From Durusdinium trenchii (lineage: Eukaryota; Sar; Dinophyceae; Suessiales; Symbiodiniaceae): DNA of 64,000 nucleotides. The stretch is from contig CAXAMN010006569.1 of NCBI GenBank assembly GCA_963970005.1, positions 69,524 through 133,523 of the forward strand. The letters are read 5' to 3'. Both the position numbers and the translations under genes were made by a program. Shown here piece by piece: positions 1-8,963 of this stretch (its first letter is position 1; every line of letters begins with the position of its first letter). The notes below the pieces were generated by a model, which had not been told where the DNA came from, ran no database searches, and worked only from the letters and a program-made list of their open reading frames with translations.

Positions 1-686
1 CAACCTACAAAAATCAACGAGAAAAACGGAAAATGTGCAGCTCTGCTTTCTGCAAGTGTCGTTTTGGTTGATGAGGGAAACATAAGTTCAACTGAGTACA
101 AAAAAAAGTGTTGAGAAAAAATGAAAACGGTGCCTACTTTCAGTTCTGCATGTATGCTATATATCTAGAAGAAAGGAAAAGGGGAAGGGAAGGAAAGAAG
201 GAAAGGTAAGAAGGCCTCAAGGAGAAAAAGGAACAACACTCATTGTACCTTGAGCCGTGCTTCTAAGCTTTGCATCCTCTCGGCTGAACTTGTAGCAAGG
301 CTCGCTGCCTAGGAGTCTGTACGATCGAGATCCTTGAGATCCTTGAGATCCCAGTCCCACACTTGACATGTCCGACAGATAGTTTTGTTCCTCAATTCAA
401 CAATGAAACTGTTTTGATAATGAGGAAGCAAAGCAAAATCATACAAGGGTTCCTCATCAAGGAAGCTTCTTACAGGCTTTTTTGAGAACCTCTAAAGCTC
501 AGGCAAAGGCCCCCCAATCGAGTCCAGTCACCTCTTCCTGAAACTAATGAGTTGCAGGGGACTGAGTCAAGGGGCCCTTGACGGTTACCTTTCATTTCCC
601 CCCATTTTCTGCTTTAACTCTATGTTTGTCAGGGACTTATTCTGCCTGAAAACAAATAAGCCCTTCACGTCTATCTGCCAAGTCAC
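1..686. other. No gene recognised (left edge)
   Basis: This stretch has a purine-rich tract near 170-240 and a short imperfect repeat of a GATCCTTGA word near 329-352. I see no convincing coding block in any frame. It probably is intron or downstream sequence of the minus-strand gene whose exon lies at 687-878. Confidence 0.4.
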
Positions 687-878
687 CTCACTGCGCTGCA
701 GTTCCTCTAGTCGATGCTGGGCGTCCTCTGCACGCTGCGCTGCATGCAGGGCGACCACTCGCTGCTGCTGTAGGGCAGCGTACTGCGCGGCTAGGCCTGG
801 GAAGCCGCCCCAGCCATGGGGATTTAGCAAGCTTGAACTGTCAACGGTGTAAAAAACATTGACATTGAAAGGACGGTC
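687..878 (-). CDS. Coiled-coil exon of minus-strand gene
   Basis: On the minus strand this block has an AG acceptor just upstream (…TGCAAAG|GACC) and a GT donor at its end (…AGTGAG|GTGACT). It is exactly 64 codons in phase 0. The first third reads like a beta-strand segment (PFNVNVFYTV), followed by a Gly/Pro turn and a strong heptad coiled coil rich in Ala, Gln and Glu (AAQYAALQQQRVVALHAAQR). A similar FNVN-containing segment occurs in minus-strand frame near 22400-22430, hinting at a repeated module. It is probably the most 3' visible exon of the gene at 8.8-21.8 kb, separated from it by the insertion of element A. The function is not recognised. Confidence 0.55.
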
Positions 879-1030
879 CTTTGCACTCACTGAGAGGACT
901 CTTCTGAGAAACATGTGGCCTTGGGCATCGACAAAGATTGCTGACGGATGTTTGATTGTGCAAGGGTTTATGGAAAAAAGACCTTAAGAAGCTTTAAGAA
1001 AAAGACTTTAAAAGGAACCTAATAGCGATG

Positions 1031-1035
1031 GCCTC
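1031..1035. repeat. Target-site duplication, left copy
   Basis: GCCTC directly precedes the left LTR and is repeated directly after the right LTR at 8578-8582. Five base pairs is the duplication length expected of Ty1/copia integrases. Confidence 0.93.
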
Positions 1036-1275
1036 TGTGAAAATGAAGACATCCATTGACCAAAGAGATCATTCCTCTACCATTGGGGTTCAAGACGTGC
1101 CCTGATGTGCTGATAGCGGACGCGCATTCGACGTGCTCAGCCATAGCGTGTTGGAAATAGTTTCGCTTCCGCTCCGTATTGGTGGTTTGAGAGAAGGGTG
1201 CACATACATTGTGTGTCGGTTGTGGGGCAGTGCATTGACTGTTGTTGAGTTGTGGCCTCCGCTTCCATATTTACA
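1036..1275 (+). repeat. 5' LTR of element A
   Basis: This 240-bp repeat starts TGTGAAAATG and ends TTTACA. I find no difference from the copy at 8338-8577 on reading both through. The left LTR must hold the element's promoter. An ATG at 1133 inside it is in frame with Gag, but the better Gag start lies beyond the LTR at 1331. Confidence 0.95.
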
Positions 1276-1292
1276 TGGTAGCGGAGCTGGTC
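1276..1292 (+). promoter_or_regulatory. tRNA primer-binding site of element A
   Basis: TGGTAGCGGAGC begins at the first base after the left LTR. TGG complements the universal CCA tail, and the rest closely resembles the primer site complementary to the 3' end of initiator methionine tRNA, the usual primer of Ty1/copia elements. The tRNA identity is by resemblance only. Confidence 0.75.
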
Positions 1293-1330
1293 GCTCCTTG
1301 GCTTGTGCAGTGGTTGCATTGTTTTGGGCT

Positions 1331-3163
1331 ATGAGTATTCCAAAGGAATACGAGGGGATCGTGGACTCCAAATACCCATGGTGGGATGGTAACTGGAGTA
1401 CCTATGAAGACTACAAGACAAGAGTCGAGTTGAGAGCCGACGCGTGCAAGGAGGACGACCTTCCATTTCTCGGACCTCGTTTAGCATCAAACCTAGTTGG
1501 CAAGGCCTTTGACACGTTGGGTGAGATCAAACGGGAACAGTTGAAGAAGGCCCAGGGATGGCATTACTTGCTGACCTTTTTGGAAGAACAACGTGGCAGG
1601 GCTAAAGTGGACATTTTGGGTGATACGTTTACAGAGTTTTTTCTGAAGCGTGACGCTTGCCGACGTGATGGTGAGGAGATCAATGACTACGAGAACCGCT
1701 TCAAGATTTTGATGAGGCGGATGGAGCGGGCACTTGCCGAGACCAATGCAAGTGCCAAAATGCCGCCTGAGGTGTACGGGTGGTTCCTCTTGAATGTATT
1801 CATGAGAATGTCACCATCCGATGCTGCAAACATCCGGGGGAAGGCCAGTTCTTACAAGGTTGATGATGTTCTGACCGCCTTGCGGTTGATGTGGAGCAGT
1901 GGAGGCCTCGGCAACAGAGATGCAGAGATTCGACCACGAAAGACAACATCAGGACATGCATACCATCAGGATGAGGGGTACGCTCAGCAAGATGCAGACC
2001 CTGAACCAGAAGAGACAGAGGAGATCCTGGAGCTTCAAGAGTGGTGCGATGAGGCAGCAGCTGAACTCTTGGCAGACACCGAAGACAATGCAGAGATCCT
2101 GGCTAATTTCAAGGAGGCTCGCCGTGCCTTGGATCAAGCCAGGACAGCTCGAGGATTCTACCCTGTGAGACCACCAGGACAGAGTCAACACCGAGGAAAG
2201 GCAAGTCAGTTTTCGAAGTCACAAGCTGCGCCAAAGAGGGAATCCTATTCATCAGATGCAGACAAGACCTGTTTCCGATGTGGCAAGAAGGGGCATACCG
2301 CCCGTCGTTGTCCACAGAGGCCATCAGGAAGTGGAGGCAGTTCCATAGGTTATGTGGGCTGGTGTGAGTCAGTTGACCCAAGTGACCAGTCAGCACATCC
2401 GGAGGTTCCCATTGTGACCAGTTGTGATCAACCGGAGGTTCACATGGTGACCACAGTGCTTGGCCACAGTCAGAATGACTCCGCACCGCACCCATCACCG
2501 GAGGTGATCTGTTCAGATCCCAATTGGGTGCTATGCTCACAGGAAGTGGCAACAGGACAGATTTTGGCTTTGCATTCTTCAGAGCTGCGAGGGAAAGCCA
2601 TTGTCGATTCAGGTGCTTCAGACAACATTGTTGGAGCAGAGACATTGCAGGACCTGGCAGAATGTCTGGAGGAGATGGATTTTGAGCCAGAGCATGAGAT
2701 AAAGGTGGACCGACAGATTCACAAGCGGTTCATTTTTGGAAACGGAGAGTCTTCATCTGGGCTGGGATTGTCGCATGTGAATGCTGGAATCTGTGGCAAG
2801 GAAGTGACGATTCAGTCACACCTCGTGGAAGGGAAAACGCCCTTCTTGCTGTCTTCGAAGTTCCTCTATGACATGGATGTGACAATTAACTTCAGGACAG
2901 GCAAGGCTCTCTTCAAGACATTGAGTTCGCAACAGATTCAGTTGGAACGAACAGAGAGCAATCACCTGCTGATTCCATTGACTGCATTCGCTGGGCATCA
3001 GAATGCCTTAGAGAACCTCTTTGTGAGCGACGAGGACTTCGATGGGGACGTCCACACCTTGAGCCGGAGTGACCCCGACTTGCTGGAACAGCCAGCCAGT
3101 GACACTAGGTGTGTGGCCTTCGATGAGGCCACCGCTGGCGATCAGGGCACGGTGGACGAGTAG
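1331..3163 (+). CDS. gag-pro: Gag-protease polyprotein of element A
   Basis: This 610-residue ORF starts at ATG 1331 (MSIPKEYEG). The frame is open back to an ATG at 1133 inside the LTR, but that segment looks like translated LTR. An alpha-helical Gag core of the copia type occupies about residues 10-230. A single CCHC zinc knuckle follows at residues 314-327 (C-x2-C-x4-H-x4-C). A retroviral-type aspartic protease motif D-S-G-A starts at residue 426. The ORF ends in TAG at 3161-3163. The same frame then continues open through the whole pol ORF, so Gag-protease and Pol are separated by one amber codon and no frame change. Gag would form the particle, and the protease would cut the polyprotein. 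Confidence 0.9.
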   Translation: MSIPKEYEGIVDSKYPWWDGNWSTYEDYKTRVELRADACKEDDLPFLGPRLASNLVGKAFDTLGEIKREQLKKAQGWHYLLTFLEEQRGRAKVDILGDTFTEFFLKRDACRRDGEEINDYENRFKILMRRMERALAETNASAKMPPEVYGWFLLNVFMRMSPSDAANIRGKASSYKVDDVLTALRLMWSSGGLGNRDAEIRPRKTTSGHAYHQDEGYAQQDADPEPEETEEILELQEWCDEAAAELLADTEDNAEILANFKEARRALDQARTARGFYPVRPPGQSQHRGKASQFSKSQAAPKRESYSSDADKTCFRCGKKGHTARRCPQRPSGSGGSSIGYVGWCESVDPSDQSAHPEVPIVTSCDQPEVHMVTTVLGHSQNDSAPHPSPEVICSDPNWVLCSQEVATGQILALHSSELRGKAIVDSGASDNIVGAETLQDLAECLEEMDFEPEHEIKVDRQIHKRFIFGNGESSSGLGLSHVNAGICGKEVTIQSHLVEGKTPFLLSSKFLYDMDVTINFRTGKALFKTLSSQQIQLERTESNHLLIPLTAFAGHQNALENLFVSDEDFDGDVHTLSRSDPDLLEQPASDTRCVAFDEATAGDQGTVDE

Positions 3164-3205
3164 GAACAGCTCCACCAAGGCTCAAATGGACAAGCTGGGG
3201 AAAGC

Positions 3206-6200
3206 TTGATAGCCTTGAGTGGAGACAATTTTAATGAAACATCGAGGAATGATACAACGAATCTCCAGGTTTGTGATGTTGAACTTGAGCCCCATCAGGA
3301 CCACCAGAAAAGTCATTTAGGACTTGACCAAAAACAGAAACTCCTTCAAACGTTGAAACGAGAACTGGACATTGGAGACTTGACTTTTGAAGGTTTAGTT
3401 GGTGGACACCGGATGGACTTGGTGGAACTGTGTGCGCCCTGGGACTCTCCCTTGTGCCAGGCTGTGCGGGATCTAGGTGGCAAAGCAATCGCTCTAGGTA
3501 TCCACAATGGATATGATTTGCGTACTGTTGAGGGATACAGACACGCTTTGCAAACAATACGTCACCTGAGGCCTCGCTATTTACACATTTCCCCACCTTG
3601 TTTTTTGTGGAGCTCATTTCAGAATTGCACCAAACGTGATGAAATAAAACAAAAGATGTTCTTGGAACAGAGAGTTCTGAGCAAGAAACTGATCACCAGA
3701 TGCCGAAGACTTTTGGAAGTCCAGCTTCAGGAACTGGATGGCCAAGGCGGACAGACTGAGGTTTTTCATGGAGGTGGTGAGCACCCACTTCGAGCCCATA
3801 GCTGGAAAGCTACAGACATGGGGTCTATGGCTAAGATGTGTGGCGGCAGGTTTACAGTACATGGTTGTTGTCATGAAATGAGAGATGAAAAGACTCGAGG
3901 TCTGATCAGGAAACCCTGGGGTTGGTTCAGTAGCTCACAGTCGGTTAGGAAGGCCTTAGAGAGTCAATGCAACCATATTGGACATGAACATGTGTCAATT
4001 GAGGGAGGGCTCACTGCTCGAACTGCCACATACCCTCGCTTGCTGTGTGTCCGTTTTGCAAAGGCCATTTTGAATCCAGTGAAGGAGAACATTTTGTGTC
4101 AAGCCTTTGAAAACACTGCCACAATTTTTGCAAATGAGAATGTTGACTACTGGAGCCAAGAGAATGGAATGCTCGTGCGCCATCACGAGACTGCACGAAC
4201 TCAGGCGTTCAAACCTAGTGAGGTGGAATGCCCCATTCCTGATGCGCAGATTTCCTCTTGGCGCAAGACTGTGGCGGTGTTCTCAGACGGCACTAGAGAT
4301 GAAAAAGAGGACAATTGGAGAGAGTCATCCGCGGAACCCTTTGAACACAGTAAAGGAGCCTGGACTGGAACCACTTGTTTCAAGATTTTGCGTGAGTTGC
4401 ATGAAGAGGATATGCTTGTGGAAGAGGATCCTCACACGCTTAATCAGATACGGCTCATTCATCGGAATCTGGGTCATCCTAATCATCAAGTAATGCGAAG
4501 AATGTTCAAGGATGCCGGTGCTTCTCCAGCTGTCCTGAAGCAGGTAGATCGTTTCAGGTGTGATCACTGCCTGCAACGTGGAAGACGAGCTGCCTGCCAT
4601 CCGGCCACTCCTCCCCCAGTCCGTGATAAATGGGAATGTGTGAGTGTGGACACGTTTTGGTGGCATGTTCCCAAGGAATTGCTTTCCCCTGGACAAGAGG
4701 GTCAACATGTTGTTGGAATTTCCTTGTTTGATGAAGCGACTGACTACCATACTGTGGTGATTGTGCGTCAAGGCAAACATCCCCAACATGTGATTTCAGG
4801 GAAAGAGTTCAAGGAGGGCTTTTTGGAGGGTTGGATCAAAAGGTTTCCGGTCCCCCAGAAACTGAGATATGATGAGGAAGGTTATATGAGGGCCATTGGT
4901 TTGATCAGTTGGTTAGAGAGTCTTGGCATTAAGATGGAACCAATAGGTGGAGAGAGTGCTTGGCAGATGGGCAAACATTCCCGACATTTACAGATTTTGA
5001 AAGAAAACGCCAATTTGTTGGCTCACGAGTTGGGACCTGACACGGATGCCAAAGAATTGTTGCATTTGGCTGTCATGGCCAAGAACGAAGTCCACAACGT
5101 GAAAGGATACACTCCGAATCAATGGCAGTTTGGTGCCAACCACGGACGGATTAGCTCCTTTCTCCGATTTGATGGACATCTCCCCTGGGATAGCCAGCGC
5201 GAGGAACCTGACTTCGAAGTTGGTTTGAAAAGAGAAGCCGCGGCCAGGAAACTTTTCATTGAGGCCGATTCGCAACGACGTTTGCAGCGGGCCCTGCGAG
5301 CGCAAAGTAGGCCACTCAGAGAGTTCACAGTGGGACAACTTGTTTACTACTACCGTAGAGATCGAAAAGAAGGAACTCGTGTTGCGGGTAGGTGGCATGG
5401 TCCAGGTAGGGTGCTTTGTCATGAGAAGACTTCAGAACAGTTGTTGACCAACCATCCTGGTTCGATTGTTTGGGTCAGTCATGCTGGGTTCTTGTTGAGA
5501 TGCGCACCTGAACAATTACGACCTGTGACACAAGATGTACAACATATTGATATTCAGATTAATGGACCAGCTGATTTTGAAACTATGTATCAGACGTTGA
5601 GAAGACAACAAAAGTTTCATGATTTGCTGCAAGATCTTGATGAAGTGCCAGACGTGTCACCTGACTTGAACATGCCAAGATTTCGATGTCAAGGAAAACG
5701 GACTTTGGACGTAGTTGATCCTCCTGATCCTCGCCCCCCTTTTTCGAGCGATGGCCATGAGCGCGCCAAGCAAGCCAGAACTGAGCCTCAAGGAGAACTT
5801 GGACAAGCTGAAGCGCTTGACCAGCCACGCAACAGGCCAGGACATGGTGGAGAAGGCAAAGACCATGCCAATGATCGAGCTCAAAGCCAAGAAGATCGAC
5901 TTTGGGAAACACAAGGGCCTGACCTTCGAGGAAGCAGCAGCTCAGCCGGGCTACGCCGAATGGGTGGCGAGCCATGTGAATCCAGAGAAGAGCAATCCAA
6001 CGATGCAGATGTTCGTGGAATTTCTGAACCGTCGGACAAAAGCTCTGGTGCAACAGATGGAGGCCGCAGCCGGTTACGGGGGCACAAAAGAGGACACACA
6101 GATGAAGACCGGGAATACCAAGAAGCGGGGCGGACAGGACGAGCTGTTCGAAGAGAAGGTCGAGAAGGGGGACTTCGAGCACTGGACAGTGACCATGGAG

Positions 6201-8407
6201 GAACCCTCAAAAGAGATGATTCAGCTGCAAGAGGAAACTTCAGAGCTCAAGATGCGCATGGGTCAGATGGAAATCATTCTGATGCAGATCGCAGAGAAGC
6301 TGAATCTCGGGTAGATAGGACCAACAATCCGAGACATCGGAGCAGGACCCCACACAGGGATCCAGCGAATATAAGACGGGAAGAGAGTACAGAACACTCA
6401 CGGCCTGTCCAACTTACTACCATACCTGAAGAATGCGATGAAAAGAGTGCTCTGTTGTTTGCTCAGGCTGTTGAGAGTACTTACACAGTTGAAATTCATT
6501 TGAATGTGTCGGCACGTGATGTTCATTGCAAAAGAGGTATTTGGGTACTCAATCAAAAGGCGAAACGAAACGTTGAAGTGAATTTTCGAAAACTGAATGA
6601 AGAAGACAAGAAAGAGTTCTTGAAGGCCATGGGAAATGAAGTGGACTCATTTACTTCAAATAGTGCTGTTGAGATTTGTGCTAGGGAGGGAGTTCCACGA
6701 GAAAGAATCCTTGGCATGCGGTGGGTCCTTGTTTGGAAACCAGTACAAGATGAAAATGGAGTACAAGTCGGTAGGAAGGCTAAGGCCCGTCTTATTTTGA
6801 AAGGATATCAGGATCCTGAGCTGTTGTCAGTGCCTCGGGAAGCAGCCACTCTGAGCACACTGGGTAGAAATACCATTTTGTCACTTGCAGCTCAACGAAG
6901 GTTCAAGGTGTTTCTAGGAGATATCAAGACTGCCTATTTGAATGGAGATCAGACGGAGTTAGAACGAAAAATCTGGGCTGAACCACCTGAAGAAGTGAAA
7001 CAACACCTGAACATGAAACCTCATGAGCTTTGGAGAGTCGCAAAAGCCGTGTATGGTTTGTGCCATGCGCCACGGAGATGGTTTGAGAAGCTACAATCTG
7101 TTCTGTGGGGCTTGAAGTGGCAGTCACATCAATTGGATCAGTGCGTGTTCATCCTGACCGATCCAACTACTCAGGAGATTTGTGGCTACCTAGGTGCACA
7201 CGTGGACGATCTGGTGGTCGCAGGCTCCGGGTCTTTCTTTGAAAAGCAAGTCCAAAGGCTTCGAGATTCCTTTCCTTTCGGAAGCTGGGAGTGTGCACAA
7301 GAGAAGAGTGTGAAATTTTGTGGATGCGACATTTTTCAGACCGAAGATTTTGATATTTGGCTGAATCAAGAACGTTTTGCTCTTTCCATTGACGAAATAA
7401 ACCTCGAACGTTCTCGAAAAGACATGAAACATGACCTGGCTACTCCGGCCGAGAAATCAGAGATGAGGCGAGCTTTGGGAGCATTGAATTGGAGAGCAGT
7501 TCAAACGAGTCCTTGGTTGCTTTCGACGGTTTCCCATCTACAAGGATGTGTGGAGACGGCAACAGTGAGTGATTTGATGGAAACCAATAAGGCTATTAGG
7601 TGGCAACGACGACACAGTCACGTGAAACTGATTTTTCCACATCAGGTGAAGGATAATCTAATTGTGACGTTCTGTGATGCCTCTTGGGCAACTAGACGTG
7701 ATGGTAGCTCCCAGGGAGGGGCACTTACAGTTTTGATGAACCGAGATACCCTGAATGGAAAGCTCAGTCATTTTTCCGTGCTGTGCTGGACAAGTCGGCG
7801 CCTTCGACGAATTGCCAGATCCTCAACTAGCGCAGAAGTCCAGATGACAGGAAACGGACTTGACGAACATGAATTTGTGAAACTGTTTGTTTACTTGATG
7901 AAACATCCTGGACATGTGGACCTCAGAAACCCGGACAACATACTAGCTGCTGAAGAGTCATGCATTTTGAGTGATGCTAAGAATGTTTATGATGCTCTTG
8001 AGAGAGTACAGACATGTGGCCTCCAGATGGAGGAACGAAGGACTTCGATTGAGGTCTTAGGCATCCGTGAACGTTTGAATCAGGCGAACGTTCGATGTCG
8101 TTGGGTGTCAGGAGATCAGGAACTTGCAGACGGCTTAACTAAGCCTTGGAAGGGTGAACAGCTTATACAAGCTTTGAACCAAACGACCTGGAGAATTGTG
8201 TTCGACCCTAATTTTGTGTCAGGAAGGAAACGGAAACAGGTGAAACAGCTGGAGACGAACTATGGTGATACCGATTGGCTGAACCTGGTTTGTTTACTGG
8301 ACGATTCGAACTTTGGTCAAGAAAATTTTTGGGGCTGTGTGAAAATGAAGACATCCATTGACCAAAGAGATCATTCCTCTACCATTGGGGTTCAAGACGT
8401 GCCCTGA
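3206..8407 (+). CDS. pol: Pol polyprotein of element A: MTase-like, integrase, RT, RNase H
   Basis: The frame is open from 3164, straight after the gag-protease TAG. No ATG suggests an independent start, so readthrough is likely. Numbered from codon 3206: residues 70-275 form a methyltransferase-like fold (motif I with E74-L-C, S-P-P-C at 129-132, E192-H-P with W200). An HHCC zinc motif of integrase follows (H-R-N-L-G-H, later C-D-H-C), then the integrase core with D in VSVDTFW and D in RYDEEG. The expected Glu 36 positions after the second Asp is Ser (codon 4979-4981). RT has DIKTAYLNG and the catalytic HVDDLVV near 7198-7218. RNase H has CDAS, SAEVQ, SDAKN and ends ADGLTK. The last 23 codons lie in the right LTR. 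An integrase-RT linker of Arg/Asp/Gly-rich low complexity coincides with another reading frame at 5751-6314. Confidence 0.92.
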   Translation: MIALSGDNFNETSRNDTTNLQVCDVELEPHQDHQKSHLGLDQKQKLLQTLKRELDIGDLTFEGLVGGHRMDLVELCAPWDSPLCQAVRDLGGKAIALGIHNGYDLRTVEGYRHALQTIRHLRPRYLHISPPCFLWSSFQNCTKRDEIKQKMFLEQRVLSKKLITRCRRLLEVQLQELDGQGGQTEVFHGGGEHPLRAHSWKATDMGSMAKMCGGRFTVHGCCHEMRDEKTRGLIRKPWGWFSSSQSVRKALESQCNHIGHEHVSIEGGLTARTATYPRLLCVRFAKAILNPVKENILCQAFENTATIFANENVDYWSQENGMLVRHHETARTQAFKPSEVECPIPDAQISSWRKTVAVFSDGTRDEKEDNWRESSAEPFEHSKGAWTGTTCFKILRELHEEDMLVEEDPHTLNQIRLIHRNLGHPNHQVMRRMFKDAGASPAVLKQVDRFRCDHCLQRGRRAACHPATPPPVRDKWECVSVDTFWWHVPKELLSPGQEGQHVVGISLFDEATDYHTVVIVRQGKHPQHVISGKEFKEGFLEGWIKRFPVPQKLRYDEEGYMRAIGLISWLESLGIKMEPIGGESAWQMGKHSRHLQILKENANLLAHELGPDTDAKELLHLAVMAKNEVHNVKGYTPNQWQFGANHGRISSFLRFDGHLPWDSQREEPDFEVGLKREAAARKLFIEADSQRRLQRALRAQSRPLREFTVGQLVYYYRRDRKEGTRVAGRWHGPGRVLCHEKTSEQLLTNHPGSIVWVSHAGFLLRCAPEQLRPVTQDVQHIDIQINGPADFETMYQTLRRQQKFHDLLQDLDEVPDVSPDLNMPRFRCQGKRTLDVVDPPDPRPPFSSDGHERAKQARTEPQGELGQAEALDQPRNRPGHGGEGKDHANDRAQSQEDRLWETQGPDLRGSSSSAGLRRMGGEPCESREEQSNDADVRGISEPSDKSSGATDGGRSRLRGHKRGHTDEDREYQEAGRTGRAVRREGREGGLRALDSDHGGTLKRDDSAARGNFRAQDAHGSDGNHSDADRREAESRVDRTNNPRHRSRTPHRDPANIRREESTEHSRPVQLTTIPEECDEKSALLFAQAVESTYTVEIHLNVSARDVHCKRGIWVLNQKAKRNVEVNFRKLNEEDKKEFLKAMGNEVDSFTSNSAVEICAREGVPRERILGMRWVLVWKPVQDENGVQVGRKAKARLILKGYQDPELLSVPREAATLSTLGRNTILSLAAQRRFKVFLGDIKTAYLNGDQTELERKIWAEPPEEVKQHLNMKPHELWRVAKAVYGLCHAPRRWFEKLQSVLWGLKWQSHQLDQCVFILTDPTTQEICGYLGAHVDDLVVAGSGSFFEKQVQRLRDSFPFGSWECAQEKSVKFCGCDIFQTEDFDIWLNQERFALSIDEINLERSRKDMKHDLATPAEKSEMRRALGALNWRAVQTSPWLLSTVSHLQGCVETATVSDLMETNKAIRWQRRHSHVKLIFPHQVKDNLIVTFCDASWATRRDGSSQGGALTVLMNRDTLNGKLSHFSVLCWTSRRLRRIARSSTSAEVQMTGNGLDEHEFVKLFVYLMKHPGHVDLRNPDNILAAEESCILSDAKNVYDALERVQTCGLQMEERRTSIEVLGIRERLNQANVRCRWVSGDQELADGLTKPWKGEQLIQALNQTTWRIVFDPNFVSGRKRKQVKQLETNYGDTDWLNLVCLLDDSNFGQENFWGCVKMKTSIDQRDHSSTIGVQDVP
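5751..6314 (+). CDS. Out-of-frame ORF nested in element A pol, FGKHKG/PGYxxW domain
   Basis: The ORF has 187 codons in the +1 frame relative to pol, starting at ATG 5751 (a second ATG is at 5757) and ending TAG at 6312-6314. Its product looks like a real protein: a Lys-rich N-terminus, then FGKHKGLTFEEAAAQPGYAE followed by a Trp. This pattern resembles the F-G-K-x-K-G…P-x-Y-x-x-W modules seen in DUF3820-type proteins and near ExoX-type exonucleases. A C-terminal amphipathic helix or coiled coil ends the protein. Its codons are rich in third-position G and C, unlike the surrounding pol sequence. In the pol frame the same bases give only low-complexity Arg/Asp/Gly/Glu/Ser sequence. It is probably a captured host coding segment now dual-read. 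How it would be translated is unknown. Confidence 0.6.
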   Translation: MAMSAPSKPELSLKENLDKLKRLTSHATGQDMVEKAKTMPMIELKAKKIDFGKHKGLTFEEAAAQPGYAEWVASHVNPEKSNPTMQMFVEFLNRRTKALVQQMEAAAGYGGTKEDTQMKTGNTKKRGGQDELFEEKVEKGDFEHWTVTMEEPSKEMIQLQEETSELKMRMGQMEIILMQIAEKLNLG

Positions 8408-8577
8408 TGTGCTGATAGCGGACGCGCATTCGACGTGCTCAGCCATAGCGTGTTGGAAATAGTTTCGCTTCCGCTCCGTATTGGTGGTTTGAGAGAAGGG
8501 TGCACATACATTGTGTGTCGGTTGTGGGGCAGTGCATTGACTGTTGTTGAGTTGTGGCCTCCGCTTCCATATTTACA
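8338..8577 (+). repeat. 3' LTR of element A
   Basis: This copy appears identical to 1036-1275. It is preceded by a weak polypurine-like stretch (TTTGGGGCTG) that would prime plus-strand DNA synthesis. The pol stop codon at 8405-8407 lies inside it. GCCTC follows at 8578-8582, completing the target duplication. Confidence 0.95.
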
Positions 8578-8844
8578 GCCTCCAACCTAATAGCATGTCA
8601 AAGCCAAACAATATCTGTGCGCCCAGCTCTCTGACATCTGTGTGCAATATGTATTGCTCCTCGTCTTGCATCGCCTATCCCAACTTCAGGGAGCGCGCAC
8701 CGGATATCATACTGCGATGTGAAGAACAGAGAAATCAAAAACAAAGACAAAATTCACAACAAACGACAAAAACTACACAGACATGCAGGCTGTCTGCTGA
8801 GCTGTCTGGTTGTCTGCCACAATGAAAAGCGCCTCAAGTGAGAC

Positions 8845-8963
8845 CTGTTGCTCATGCATCTGCCGCTTTTTGAGCGCACGCTGCATCTCTTGCAGCTGCT
8901 TCTGCTCCTTTATGAGTTGCTCACGGCCTCTTTGCAGCTGCCGTACCTGTCGCATCACAGCAT
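8845..8963 (-). CDS. Coiled-coil exon
   Basis: The acceptor is …TCTCAAG|ATGC and the donor …GAGCAACAG|GTCTCA. The block translates to about 39 residues of unbroken coiled coil with Gln, Lys and Arg at exposed positions (QLQRGREQLIKEQKQLQEMQ). It lies 268 bp beyond the right end of element A, so that element sits between this exon and the one at 687-878. Confidence 0.6.

Larger units (their letters stand above)
1036..8577 (+). mobile_element. Complete Ty1/copia LTR retrotransposon (element A)
   Basis: Two 240-bp direct repeats that look identical by eye (1036-1275 and 8338-8577) begin TG and end CA and flank 7.06 kb of coding sequence. The element is bordered by a 5-bp duplication, GCCTC, at 1031-1035 and 8578-8582. 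A tRNA-Met-like primer-binding site follows the left LTR directly. The gene order is Gag, zinc knuckle, protease, a methyltransferase-like domain, integrase, RT, RNase H, which is the Ty1/copia order (integrase before RT) with one additional domain. Identical LTRs imply recent insertion. It lies antisense in what looks like an intron of the coiled-coil gene. Oddities are an in-frame TAG between the gag-protease and pol parts, an integrase lacking the third acidic residue, and a second reading frame inside pol. Confidence 0.95.

Noticed and set aside
1133..1330. Upstream ATG extending Gag into the left LTR
   Set aside because: The 66 extra residues are translated LTR and the following 55 bp; the ATG at 1331 starts the protein-like sequence.
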